From JAJNPS01 sp031378845 (GTDB lineage Bacteria; Pseudomonadota; Alphaproteobacteria; Rhodobacterales; Rhodobacteraceae), in contig JANNES010000003.1 in NCBI GenBank assembly GCA_031378845.1, positions 1 to 64,000 on the forward strand: a stretch of 64,000 nt of DNA, written 5' to 3'. Within the stretch, counting starts at the first letter, position 1; each line of letters starts with the position of its first letter. Below the pieces are notes generated by a model. That model had not been told where the DNA came from and did no database searches. It saw only the letters and a program-made list of their open reading frames with translations. The translations under genes and the position numbers were made by a program. Shown here piece by piece: positions 8,663 through 16,920 of this stretch.

Positions 8663-8676
8663 ACCAACTGGTTGGT
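8663..8676. promoter_or_regulatory. Palindromic TetR-type operator
   Basis: ACCAAC-TG-GTTGGT, two perfect 6 bp arms around a 2 bp centre, 12 bases before the TetR start codon. Size and sequence resemble operators of autoregulated TetR proteins. No other copy of this palindrome was noticed nearby. The remaining stretch between this site and 8896 holds no gene that I can support. Confidence 0.6.
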
Positions 8677-8896
8677 CGGTGAGTCAAACCCTTGTTGACC
8701 GGCAAAGAACGCGGTGGGCCCGAACGCCTTTTTGGGTCTGCATAGCCCGGAGCCCGCGCGAGGGCCGCGCCGCACAGCACGCGGCTCAGGCCGCCCGCCG
8801 CGCCCACATCCGGGCAAGCATCGTCGCCTGTGTGAACCCCCCGGCCTTTGTCCGGGGCGGTGCGGGCGACATGATGTTCTCTGCTGCGGGCGCCGG

Positions 8897-9566
8897 TCAG
8901 CCGCCCGTTGGCAAAATGTTGATCTCGCTGAACCTGATCGCAGGTGACATCGCCAGCGCGAAGTCCGTCGCCTGCAGCATGTCCGCAACCGGTATGGTAT
9001 CTCCCGCCGCCATCCGGCCATCGGCCTTTGCCGCGATCACCTCGTCGGTGGCCACATCACCGGGGTTGATGAGCGTCACACCGACCATCGGACAGGCCCG
9101 CGCCACCGCCTGGGCGGCCCCGCGCAATCCGGCCTTGGACGCATTGCAGGCCATCTCGGGCGTGCGGATCTGATCAAGCCCGCTGGTCGATCCGATCAGC
9201 ACGATCCGCGCACGCACCGACATCACCGGCGGCAGGGCCTGCGTCAGAAGGATCGGCGACAGCAGGTTCACCGTCAGGATCCGCGAGGTTTCAACCACCG
9301 GGCGGGTCGCAAAATCTTAATCGGGCGAGAACGCCGTTTCCTCCCAGATCCCCGCCACATGGATCAGCGCATCGACCGGCCCGCCGATCTCATCCGCCAC
9401 CTGACCGACCGAGGCCGCGTCCGTCAGATCGCAGGCGATCCAGCGGCCCGATGCTGCGTGCCCCCGCGACCGGGAAATCACTTCGCTCCCCTGCCCCGGC
9501 ATAGTGACGGGCCATCGCCGCCCCGATCCCGCGTGAGGCACCAGTGATGACGATGCGAAGGCTCAC
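8897..9566 (-). pseudogene. Broken short-chain dehydrogenase/reductase gene
   Basis: Reads as an SDR of about 223 aa if two lesions are ignored. The nucleotide-binding motif TGASRGIGAAMARHY begins the protein. A 1 bp shift in the G-rich run near 9488-9495 is needed to continue into EVISRSRGHAASGRW and the conserved ALIHVAGIWEE (NAG equivalent). An in-frame TAA at 9317-9319 then interrupts it before TRPVVETSRILTVNLLSP, and the catalytic Tyr-x3-Lys position reads as CNASKAGL, so the usual tyrosine is not evident. The GTG start overlaps the preA stop (GTGA), so the intact ancestor was the next gene of the preT-dedA-preA operon. Sequencing error could explain the homopolymer shift but less easily the nonsense codon. 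Confidence 0.72.
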
Positions 9567-10858
9567 TCCGCCGCGACGCTCGGGTTGTTGGGATGCGTCG
9601 TCCAGTTGGCATAGTCGCCGACCTTCTTGCCGGTGCGTTCGTCCATTGCACCTTTCGGCAATTCGACCATGGTGATGCAGTTTTCCACCGGGCAGACGTT
9701 GACGCACAGGTTGCATGCGACGCATTCGTCGTCCATCACCTCGAACACCCGGTCCGTGCTCATCGAGATCGCCTGATGGCTCGTATCTTCGCAAGCCGCA
9801 TAGCAGCGCCCGCACTTGATGCAGGCGTCCTGGTCGATGCGCGCCTTGGTCACGTAGTTCAGGTTCAGGAACTGCCAGTCGGTCACGTTGGGCACGGCGC
9901 GTCCCACCAGATCGTTGAGCCCGATCTCCTTGTCGTCCAGATACTGCGACAGGCCGGAAATCATCTCCGACACGATCTTGAACCCATACGTCATCACTGC
10001 CGTGCAGACCTGCACATTGCCCGCCCCCAGCGCCATGAACTCCGCCGCATCGCGCCATGTGGTGATGCCGCCGATGCCCGAAATCGGCAGACCACGGGTG
10101 GCCTCATAGCGGGCAATCTCGGCCACCATGTTCATCGCGATCGGCTTCACCGCCGGGCCGCAATAGCCGCCATGCGTGCCCTTGCCGTCGATCATCGGCT
10201 CCGGGCTGAAGCTGTCGAGGTTCACGCTGGTGATCGAGTTGATCGTGTTGATCAGACTGACGGCATCGGCCCCACCCTTCCTGGCGGCTTCGGCCGGTTT
10301 GCGGATGTCGCTGATATTGGGCGTCAATTTCACGATGCAGGGCATGCGGGAATGTTTCTTGACCCAACGCGCCACCATCTCGATGTATTCCGGCACCTGC
10401 CCGACGGCAGACCCCATGCCACGCTCGGCCATGCCATGCGGGCAGCCAAAGTTCAGCTCCACCCCGTCGGCTTCGGTATCCTCGATCCGCTGCAGGATAT
10501 CCTTCCACGAGTCTTCGTCACACGGCACCATCAGGCTGATGATCATCGCGCGGTCGGGCCAGTCGCGCTTGACGGCCTTGATTTCGCGCAGGTTCACCTC
10601 CAGCGGGCGGTCGGTGATCAACTCGATGTTGTTGAGCCCCAGAAGGCGGCGGTCCGCCCCCCAGATCGCGCCGTAGCGCGGGCCGTTGACGTTGACCACC
10701 GGCGGGCCCTCGGACCCCAGCGTCTTCCACACCACCCCGCCCCAGCCCGCCTCGAAGGCGCGCCGCACGTTGTATTCCTTGTCCGTCGGCGGCGCCGAGG
10801 CCAGCCAGAACGGGTTCGGCGACTTGATGCCGACGAAATCAGAGGCCAGGTTTGCCAT
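9563..10858 (-). CDS. preA: NAD-dependent dihydropyrimidine dehydrogenase, subunit PreA
   Basis: Catalytic subunit (431 aa) that reduces uracil and thymine to the 5,6-dihydro forms with electrons from PreT. It has an FMN-binding dihydroorotate-dehydrogenase-like barrel (GVELNFGCPHGM, KLTPNISDI, SGIGGITTW) and a C-terminal ferredoxin domain with two 4Fe-4S motifs, CIKCGRCYAAC and CVACNLCVNVCP. ATG at 10858 has GGAGG five bases upstream. The partner gene preT lies upstream on the same strand, separated by dedA. With HyuC and dihydropyrimidinase this completes the reductive pathway. Confidence 0.95.
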   Translation of the reverse strand: MANLASDFVGIKSPNPFWLASAPPTDKEYNVRRAFEAGWGGVVWKTLGSEGPPVVNVNGPRYGAIWGADRRLLGLNNIELITDRPLEVNLREIKAVKRDWPDRAMIISLMVPCDEDSWKDILQRIEDTEADGVELNFGCPHGMAERGMGSAVGQVPEYIEMVARWVKKHSRMPCIVKLTPNISDIRKPAEAARKGGADAVSLINTINSITSVNLDSFSPEPMIDGKGTHGGYCGPAVKPIAMNMVAEIARYEATRGLPISGIGGITTWRDAAEFMALGAGNVQVCTAVMTYGFKIVSEMISGLSQYLDDKEIGLNDLVGRAVPNVTDWQFLNLNYVTKARIDQDACIKCGRCYAACEDTSHQAISMSTDRVFEVMDDECVACNLCVNVCPVENCITMVELPKGAMDERTGKKVGDYANWTTHPNNPSVAAE

Positions 10859-10927
10859 TGCATCCTCCATTGTGGGGCACGGCGCGCGGGTCATCTTGGC
10901 GACCGCGACAGCTGAATTGGGAAAGGT

Positions 10928-11464
10928 TCAGAACGGCAGAAGGCGCCAGAGCCAGCCGAAAAGATGGCCCGCAACCTCGCCGAATTTCGGTGTCACATAG
11001 GCCCAGGCCATGCAGCCTGCGATGTTGACCGGCGCAAAAAGCACAAGCGGAATGCGGGCGATCCCCGCCATGACGAAAACCACGGCCCGCAGGGGTCCAA
11101 AGAAGTGGCCGATGATCACAGCAACCACGCCCCATTTGCGAAACGCCGCATTGCCGCGCTCCACCAGATCGGGATGATCGCGCAAGGGCCAGAGCCGCAG
11201 GATCGCGTCGCCATAGTGCCAGCCGAGAAAGTAGGAAAAGAACGACCCGATTACCGCCCCGATCGACGCCCCGGCCCAGATCGGCAACAGCGACAACTCG
11301 CCCGTCGCCACCAGCGCCCCGACCCCGAGCAAGATCGCGGTGGAGGGGATCGCGATGGACAAAAAAGCCGTTGTCTCGCCCGCCGCAAAGACCAGTGCGA
11401 TCCAGAACGCCCAGTCGCGATTGTCGCGCACGAACCCCAAGATGCTGTCGATGAGCCCGTCCAT
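10928..11464 (-). CDS. DedA-family (SNARE-associated) inner-membrane protein
   Basis: A 178 aa polytopic membrane protein of the DedA/VTT superfamily, whose members include undecaprenyl phosphate and phospholipid flippases. The family core is seen as GETTAFLSIAIPSTAILLG, followed by GAVIGSFFSYFLGWHYGD and GHFFGPLRAVVFVMAG, with the conserved Gly/Pro-Arg segment. It lies between preT and preA on the same strand (gaps of 69 and 69 bp). A role in pyrimidine breakdown is not expected from the family; it may be co-transcribed by accident or move a related compound, which is speculation. Confidence 0.87.
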   Translation of the reverse strand: MDGLIDSILGFVRDNRDWAFWIALVFAAGETTAFLSIAIPSTAILLGVGALVATGELSLLPIWAGASIGAVIGSFFSYFLGWHYGDAILRLWPLRDHPDLVERGNAAFRKWGVVAVIIGHFFGPLRAVVFVMAGIARIPLVLFAPVNIAGCMAWAYVTPKFGEVAGHLFGWLWRLLPF

Positions 11465-11533
11465 GATCCGCCCTGCCGTCTGTGCCGACGCGCAGGGTTA
11501 GACGGTCGATCAAGGTTGCGCAAGGCTGGGCCA

Positions 11534-12853
11534 TTATCTGGCCGTCAGTTGCCGGTGGATCGCTTCGGCGGCGTCACGACCCTCGGCAACGGCGGTGACA
11601 GTCAGATCCTCGCCCCCCGCCGCACAATCGCCCCCGCTCCAGACGCCGGCGATGCCACCCGCGATCTTGCCACCCGCAACCGACATTCCTTCGGGTGCGC
11701 CGGACAACGTCTGCCCGATCGCCTTGAACACCTGATCGGCCTTGAGCGTAAAGGTCTCTTCGGACAGCACCAGCCCCTGCGGGCCGTCCGTCGTGTACGC
11801 GAATTCCACCGCCTGGGCATGGCCCGAACCGATGATGCGCGCCGGGGCCGCGTTATGGATGATGCGCACCCCCGCCTGCACGGCATGATCTTGTTCATAG
11901 CCGCTGGCGCTCATCTTGTTGCGCCCGCGCCGGTAGACGATGGTGACGTTCTCAGCGCCCAAGAGCTTGGACTGCACCGCCGCATCGACCGCCGTCATGC
12001 CACCACCAATGACCACGACATCACGACCGACGGGCAAGCTTGACACGTCTGCCGCCTGCCGCAACTCGGCGATGAAATCGACCGCGTTGCGCACGCCCGC
12101 CAAATCCTCGCCCTTGGCGCGCAACGCATTCACGCCGCCCAGACCGATGCCAAGAAACACCGCGTCGTAGTCACGCCGTAGTTGATCCAGCGTCACATCG
12201 CGGCCAAGCTCCACCCCGGTGCGAATTTCGATGCCGCCGATCTGCAGCAACCAATCGACCTCCTTCTGTGCAAAACCACCCGTCGTCTTGTAGGACGCGA
12301 TGCCGTATTCGTTCAGGCCCCCCGCCTTGGACCTGCGTTCATGGATCACCACGCCATGCCCATGCATCGCCAGTCGGTGCGCACATGCCAGACCCGCAGG
12401 GCCGGCCCCGACAACCGCGATGCGCTTGCCCGAAGGTGCCGCGCGTTCAAACGGATGCAGACCCTTGGCCATTGCCTTGTCGGTGGCAAAGCGTTGCAGC
12501 GCGCCGATCTCGACCGGCTTGCCCTCGGCGGCCTCGCGCACGCAGGCCTCTTCGCACAGGGTTTCCGTGGGGCAGACCCGGGCGCACATGCCGCCAAGGA
12601 TGTTCTGGTCCCAGATCGTCTTGGCTGCGGCTTCGGGTGTGCCGGTGGCGATCTGGCGGATGAACAAGGGAATATCGATGGAGGTCGGACAAGCGGCAAT
12701 GCACGGCGCGTCATGGCAGAAATAGCAGCGATCCGCCGCAACCCGCGCCTCATGCATGTCCAGCGGTGGCGCATGATCGGCAAAGTTGGTGCAGTAGGCT
12801 TCGGCTGGCAGGCGGCCCGGCACGATACCGGGCGTCAGCGGGCTGTGGGTCAT
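11534..12853 (-). CDS. preT: NAD-dependent dihydropyrimidine dehydrogenase, subunit PreT
   Basis: Flavoprotein electron-input subunit (439 aa), GltD-like: takes electrons from NADH and passes them to PreA. The N-terminal Fe-S region has CYFCHDAPCIAACP and CARVCPTETLCEEAC; the FAD-binding Rossmann motif is VVGAGPAGLACAHRL and the NAD-binding one VVIGGGMTAVDAA. The C-terminal SGGDCAAGGEDLTVTAVAEG is the usual flavin-tail segment. I chose ATG at 12853 because it gives the normal length; the open frame extends to a GTG at 12901. An 18 bp palindrome lies about 60 bases upstream. Confidence 0.94.
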   Translation of the reverse strand: MTHSPLTPGIVPGRLPAEAYCTNFADHAPPLDMHEARVAADRCYFCHDAPCIAACPTSIDIPLFIRQIATGTPEAAAKTIWDQNILGGMCARVCPTETLCEEACVREAAEGKPVEIGALQRFATDKAMAKGLHPFERAAPSGKRIAVVGAGPAGLACAHRLAMHGHGVVIHERRSKAGGLNEYGIASYKTTGGFAQKEVDWLLQIGGIEIRTGVELGRDVTLDQLRRDYDAVFLGIGLGGVNALRAKGEDLAGVRNAVDFIAELRQAADVSSLPVGRDVVVIGGGMTAVDAAVQSKLLGAENVTIVYRRGRNKMSASGYEQDHAVQAGVRIIHNAAPARIIGSGHAQAVEFAYTTDGPQGLVLSEETFTLKADQVFKAIGQTLSGAPEGMSVAGGKIAGGIAGVWSGGDCAAGGEDLTVTAVAEGRDAAEAIHRQLTAR

Positions 12854-12911
12854 GGGGTCTGTGACCTTTACCAAAAGTGGCGTTCTGCAAAAAACTGACA
12901 CAGCGCCGTTT

Positions 12912-12929
12912 TTTTATCAAATGATAAAA
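12912..12929. promoter_or_regulatory. AT-rich perfect palindrome upstream of preT
   Basis: TTTTATCA-AA-TGATAAAA: 8 bp perfect arms with a 2 bp centre, in the 242 bp gap between preT (leftward) and accB (rightward), 59 bases from the preT start. The sequence is unlike the RutR motif. Its size suits a dimeric repressor such as a GntR/FadR-type protein, but no such regulator gene is in the window. The rest of the gap shows nothing I can name. Confidence 0.45.
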
Positions 12930-13095
12930 TTCACCCATGGACAGATTGCAGGCGCACAGGCTTGCATCTTGTGCCTGCTGCCCATAACTGATGCTTTTCT
13001 CAGCCCCCGGGCTTCGCTATAAGCATAAGATCAAGTCGGAACGGCGGTGGCCCAGCCTCCGGCAGAAAACGCGGCATCAGGGCCAAGAGGACAGC

Positions 13096-13578
13096 ATGAG
13101 CAAGAACACTCCGGATTCCGATGTGGCCTTCATTCAGGCGCTGGCAGAATTGTTGAACAAGAACGAATTGACCGAGCTTTCGGTCAAACGCGAATATGGC
13201 CAGGATGACAGCCTTGAAGTGCGGGTTGTCAAACAGGCGACCGTCGTGCAGATGGCGGCTCCGACCTATGCAGCGGCACCTGCCGCCATGTCAGCACCCG
13301 CCGCAGCCCCGGTCACTGTGGCAAGCGAAGACCCCGCCCAGCATCCCGGCGCAGTGACCTCGCCGATGGTGGGCACGATCTATCTGTCCGCCGAACCCGG
13401 GGCGACGCCCTTTGTTACCCTTGGTGCGACCGTCGCCGAAGGGCAAACCGTGGTCATCATTGAGGCGATGAAAACCATGAACCACATCCCCGCGCCGCGC
13501 GCGGGCACCGTCAAGCGCATCCTTGTCGCTGACGGCAATGCGGTGGAATACGGCGCGCCTTTGATGATCATCGAGTGA
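13096..13578 (+). CDS. accB: Acetyl-CoA carboxylase biotin carboxyl carrier protein
   Basis: A 160 aa carrier subunit of acetyl-CoA carboxylase, which makes malonyl-CoA for fatty acid synthesis. The N-terminal dimer region (FIQALAELLNKNELTELSV) is followed by an Ala/Pro-rich linker and the biotinyl domain, with the biotinylated lysine in EAMKTMNHIPA. The usual motif is EAMKMMN, so Thr replaces one Met, a mild variation. ATG at 13096 is preceded by AAGAGG. accC follows 7 bases later, forming the usual pair. Confidence 0.96.
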   Translation: MSKNTPDSDVAFIQALAELLNKNELTELSVKREYGQDDSLEVRVVKQATVVQMAAPTYAAAPAAMSAPAAAPVTVASEDPAQHPGAVTSPMVGTIYLSAEPGATPFVTLGATVAEGQTVVIIEAMKTMNHIPAPRAGTVKRILVADGNAVEYGAPLMIIE

Positions 13579-13585
13579 GGCGGCC

Positions 13586-14932
13586 ATGTTTGAAAAGCTT
13601 CTGATCGCCAACCGGGGCGAAATTGCCCTGCGTGTCATCCGCGCCTGCCGCGAAATGGGGATCAAATCGGTCGCCGTCCATTCCACCGCCGATGCCGACG
13701 CGATGCATGTGCGATTGGCCGACGAGAGCGTCTGTATCGGGCCCGCACCCTCGTCCGAAAGCTATCTGTCCAAGGCCGCCATCATCTCGGCTTGCGAAAT
13801 CACCGGCGCGCAGGCGGTGCATCCGGGCTATGGGTTCCTGTCAGAGAACGCCTCTTTTGCTCAGGCGCTGCAAGATCACGGCATCACCTTTATTGGCCCG
13901 ACGGCGGAACACATTCGCATCATGGGCGACAAGATCACCGCCAAGATCACCGCCAAGGAGCTGGGCATTCCCGTCGTCCCGGGGTCGGATGGCGGCGTCG
14001 CCGACTACGAGTCTGCCATTGGCGTTGCGGCCACCGTTGGCTATCCGGTCATCATCAAGGCCACCGCTGGCGGCGGCGGGCGCGGCATGAAGGTGGCGCG
14101 CAATGCCGAAGATTTGGAACTTGCCTTTCGCACCGCGCGGTCGGAATCCAAGGTCGCCTTTGGCAATGACGAAGTTTACATCGAGAAATACCTGACCACG
14201 CCGCGCCATATCGAGATCCAGGTCTTTGGCGATGGCAAAGGCAACGCCGTCCATCTGGGCGAACGCGACTGCTCGCTCCAACGCCGTCACCAGAAGGTCT
14301 TTGAAGAGGCTCCGGGCCCGGCGATCACGCCTGACTTGCGCGCACGGATCGGCAAGGTCTGCGCCGATGCCGTGGCCAAGATCAACTATATCGGCGCCGG
14401 GACCATCGAGTTTCTTTATGAGAACGGCGAATTCTACTTCATCGAGATGAACACCCGCCTGCAGGTCGAACATCCCGTGACCGAGGCCATTTTCGGTGTC
14501 GACCTCGTGCGCGAGCAGATCCGCGTGGCGGCTGGCCTGCCGATGTCGTTCACCCAAGACGAGATCGAAATCAACGGCCACGCCATCGAGGTCCGCATCA
14601 ACGCCGAAAAGCTGCCGAACTTTTCGCCCTCGCCGGGCCGTGTGCAGATGTTCCACGCGCCGGGTGGCCTTGGTGTGCGGATGGATTCAGCCCTTTATTC
14701 CGGCTACTCGATCCCGCCCTATTACGACAGCCTGATCGGCAAGTTGATCGTGCATGGCCGCGACCGCCCAGAGGCCTTGGCACGGCTGCGCCGCGCCTTG
14801 GGGGAACTGGTGGTCGAAGGCATCGAGACCACAGTGCCGCTTTTCCACGCGCTTCTGGCCGAGCCGGATATCCAGAACGGGGATTACAACATCCACTGGC
14901 TGGAAGACTGGCTGCAACGCCAATTCGGTTAA
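13586..14932 (+). CDS. accC: Acetyl-CoA carboxylase biotin carboxylase subunit
   Basis: ATP-grasp biotin carboxylase of 448 aa, which carboxylates the biotin on AccB using bicarbonate and ATP. It begins with KLLIANRGEIALRVIRACRE; the ATP-binding loop is KATAGGGGRGMKVA, and the catalytic segment is FIEMNTRLQVEHPVTE. Length matches the family. The GAGG of the accB stop region serves as ribosome binding site. aat follows 56 bases downstream on the same strand. Confidence 0.97.
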   Translation: MFEKLLIANRGEIALRVIRACREMGIKSVAVHSTADADAMHVRLADESVCIGPAPSSESYLSKAAIISACEITGAQAVHPGYGFLSENASFAQALQDHGITFIGPTAEHIRIMGDKITAKITAKELGIPVVPGSDGGVADYESAIGVAATVGYPVIIKATAGGGGRGMKVARNAEDLELAFRTARSESKVAFGNDEVYIEKYLTTPRHIEIQVFGDGKGNAVHLGERDCSLQRRHQKVFEEAPGPAITPDLRARIGKVCADAVAKINYIGAGTIEFLYENGEFYFIEMNTRLQVEHPVTEAIFGVDLVREQIRVAAGLPMSFTQDEIEINGHAIEVRINAEKLPNFSPSPGRVQMFHAPGGLGVRMDSALYSGYSIPPYYDSLIGKLIVHGRDRPEALARLRRALGELVVEGIETTVPLFHALLAEPDIQNGDYNIHWLEDWLQRQFG

Positions 14933-14988
14933 GAAATGTCGGGGCGACAGGCTCATTGCGCCCCGCGCTACGTCGCACGGACGCGCCA

Positions 14989-15621
14989 ATGACCCCTGAG
15001 ATCACGCCCGAGATGTTGCTGCGCGCCTATGCAATCGGCATTTTTCCGATGGCTCAAAACCGCGATGATCCCGAAATTCATTGGGTGGATCCACGCTTGC
15101 GCGGCGTGCTGCCGATGACGGGTTTGCACCTGTCGCGATCGATGCGCAAACGCCTCTTGCGGCCAGATTATCGCGTTACTGCCAACACCACCTTTGCCGC
15201 CGTTCTGGACGGCTGCGCCGCGCGTGACGAAACCTGGATCAATCCGACGATCCATGCGCTTTACCTTGCCCTGCATGCTCAGGGCCATGCCCATAGCATC
15301 GAGGTTTGGCAAGACGGGGTGCTGTCTGGCGGCATTTACGGGGTGGCGCTTGGCGCTGCGTTCTTTGGCGAAAGCATGTTCTCGCACCGCCGCGATGCCT
15401 CCAAAGTGGCGCTGGCCTGGCTGGTCCATCGCTTGCAAGCGGGCGGATTCAGCTTGTTTGACACGCAGTTTCTGACCGCACATCTGGCAAGCCTTGGCGG
15501 TGTGGAGATACCGCGCGCCGATTATCGCCGCCAGCTTGCGGCCGCCCTTGGCCAAAGTGCGACCTTTGCGCCGACGGGTTACTCGCCTTCGGCAGGCGGT
15601 GTCGCGACCGCACCGGGATAG
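14989..15621 (+). CDS. aat: Leucyl/phenylalanyl-tRNA-protein transferase
   Basis: Cytoplasmic enzyme (210 aa) of the N-end rule pathway that adds Leu or Phe to proteins with N-terminal Lys or Arg, marking them for ClpAP. Family motifs: AYAIGIFPMA and IHWVDPRLRGVLP at the start, SIEVWQDGVLSGGIYGVALG, FFGESMFSHRRDASKVAL and FDTQFLTAHLASLGGVEIPR. The last 43 bp overlap the end of the convergent DUF2155 gene, so its non-conserved tail is read in both directions. The ATG at 14989 gives the usual start (MTPEITPEMLLRAY). Confidence 0.95.
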   Translation: MTPEITPEMLLRAYAIGIFPMAQNRDDPEIHWVDPRLRGVLPMTGLHLSRSMRKRLLRPDYRVTANTTFAAVLDGCAARDETWINPTIHALYLALHAQGHAHSIEVWQDGVLSGGIYGVALGAAFFGESMFSHRRDASKVALAWLVHRLQAGGFSLFDTQFLTAHLASLGGVEIPRADYRRQLAAALGQSATFAPTGYSPSAGGVATAPG

Positions 15622-15974
15622 ATGCAGCCCAACACCCAGACGTCATAGCGCGGATGGTCCAGCGCCGAAAGCGCGGGCGAAGACGCAATCATCCAGCCCT
15701 CAAACACCGGCTCGGTCCGCAGGGTATCAGAAATTGTCAGATGCGCCTCGGCATCGCCTGCGGGGTTGTCGGCGGGATAGCGGCATTCATCCATCAAGAT
15801 CGTCAGGCGGCCGTTGGTCGCCGATTGGCCGCGCGCAAGTTCCATGTCGCCGGACTCACCGGTCAACCGGTCGATCCAGCGCAACACGCCCGCCTCAGCC
15901 TCGACCATTTCGGTGGCCTCTGCGCTGGCGCCAGCGCAGATCACGCCGATCAGGACGACAACGGTCGCCCTCAT
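15579..15974 (-). CDS. DUF2155 periplasmic protein
   Basis: A 131 aa exported protein: signal peptide ending near GASAEA, then a single DUF2155 domain with LRWIDRLTGES, LMDECRYPADNP, FEGWMIASSPALSALDHPRYDVWVLGC in pieces typical of the family. The function of the family is not known; it is often found beside ndufA12 and mlaD homologues in alphaproteobacteria, as here. ATG overlaps the MlaD stop by 4 bp, and the 3' end overlaps aat (convergent). It is the third gene of a coupled trio. Confidence 0.9.
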   Translation of the reverse strand: MRATVVVLIGVICAGASAEATEMVEAEAGVLRWIDRLTGESGDMELARGQSATNGRLTILMDECRYPADNPAGDAEAHLTISDTLRTEPVFEGWMIASSPALSALDHPRYDVWVLGCIYPGAVATPPAEGE

Positions 15975-16444
15975 TCGGTCGCCGCGCCAGCAGGCGCTTG
16001 GTCGCCGCTGCCACCCGCAAATTTCATCAACAGCGTGATGATGCTAACCGCCCCTTGCGTGTCCTCGATCTCGTCACCGGGCGCGAGGTTCTCAACAGAC
16101 CCACCGGGCAGGATCTCGACGAAATTGCCCCCCAGCAGCCCTTCGGAGGATATCACGATGGCGCTGTCGTCGGGCAAGAGCAGGTCGCTGCGCACCGACA
16201 ATTGCGCGTCCGCCATAAACGTCGAAGGGTTCAGCGACAGGTTGGTAATGGTGCCGACCTTTACGCCAGCAAGCCGAATGTCGGACCCTGCGGAAATGCC
16301 CTCGACCGACCGAAAGGATGCGCTCAGCGGATAACTTGACCCCGTCTGCACATAGCCAGAGTCGCGATTGGCGTAGACAAGAAACCCCACCGCAACAGCC
16401 AGAACGGCAGCACCAGCCAGAATCTCTACGCGGTTCTCAGCCAT
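15971..16444 (-). CDS. mlaD: MlaD-like lipid-transport protein (MCE domain)
   Basis: A 157 aa inner-membrane-anchored MCE protein: one N-terminal transmembrane helix (ILAGAAVLAVAVGFLVYA) and one periplasmic MCE domain (YPLSASFRSVEGISAGSDIR, LAGVKVGTITNLSL, SSEGLLGGNFVEILPGG). MlaD with MlaEF moves phospholipids between the membranes to keep outer-membrane asymmetry. The start overlaps the NDUFA12 stop by one base (TAATG). No mlaE or mlaF is in this window. Confidence 0.93.
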   Translation of the reverse strand: MAENRVEILAGAAVLAVAVGFLVYANRDSGYVQTGSSYPLSASFRSVEGISAGSDIRLAGVKVGTITNLSLNPSTFMADAQLSVRSDLLLPDDSAIVISSEGLLGGNFVEILPGGSVENLAPGDEIEDTQGAVSIITLLMKFAGGSGDQAPAGAATE

Positions 16445-16818
16445 TATTCGGGCCGCCACGCCTCATAGTCCTGCCGCGCGGCAGGCCCGGCGCGGCGGAT
16501 CGATCCGGGCGGCGCATATGCCGCCGCCGTGCCGGTCAGGTTTTCCTGATGCGGCTTTTCCCAAATTTTCTTTTTCAGCGGCGCAGTCGTCGGCGGCTGA
16601 TCCCAGGTGAAATGCAGCCAGCCGTGCCAGTCAGGCGACACGCGCGAGGCCTCCATCTCGCCGTTGTAGATGATCCAGCGCTTTTTTGCGTCGCGGGTCT
16701 GGTAGTAAACGTTGCCCTGCTCATCCTCGCCGACCTTGATGCCGCGCCGCGCCGTGAAAAGCTGCGTGCCCAGCGTCTGGCCGTTCCACCAGGTCAGCAG
16801 GCGTTTGAGGAAATACAT
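16444..16818 (-). CDS. NDUFA12-family NADH:ubiquinone oxidoreductase subunit
   Basis: A 124 aa supernumerary complex I subunit shared by alphaproteobacteria and mitochondria. Family motifs: WWNGQTLGTQLFTARRG, YYQTRDAKKRWIIYNGE, and SRVSPDWHGWLHFTWDQPP. It is likely located at the matrix-arm side of complex I in the cytoplasm. It heads a run with the MlaD-like and DUF2155 genes, with overlaps that suggest co-translation. The other complex I genes are not in the window. Confidence 0.95.
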   Translation of the reverse strand: MYFLKRLLTWWNGQTLGTQLFTARRGIKVGEDEQGNVYYQTRDAKKRWIIYNGEMEASRVSPDWHGWLHFTWDQPPTTAPLKKKIWEKPHQENLTGTAAAYAPPGSIRRAGPAARQDYEAWRPE

Positions 16819-16920
16819 GCAGTCGGCCTCCGAAGGATGATTGCCTTCCTATGAAGGATTGCAGGCTCAAGGTCTAGAGGCCGTGGCGGCCTCGCAGCGT
16901 CGGCTCGGCGGCCTTGCGCG

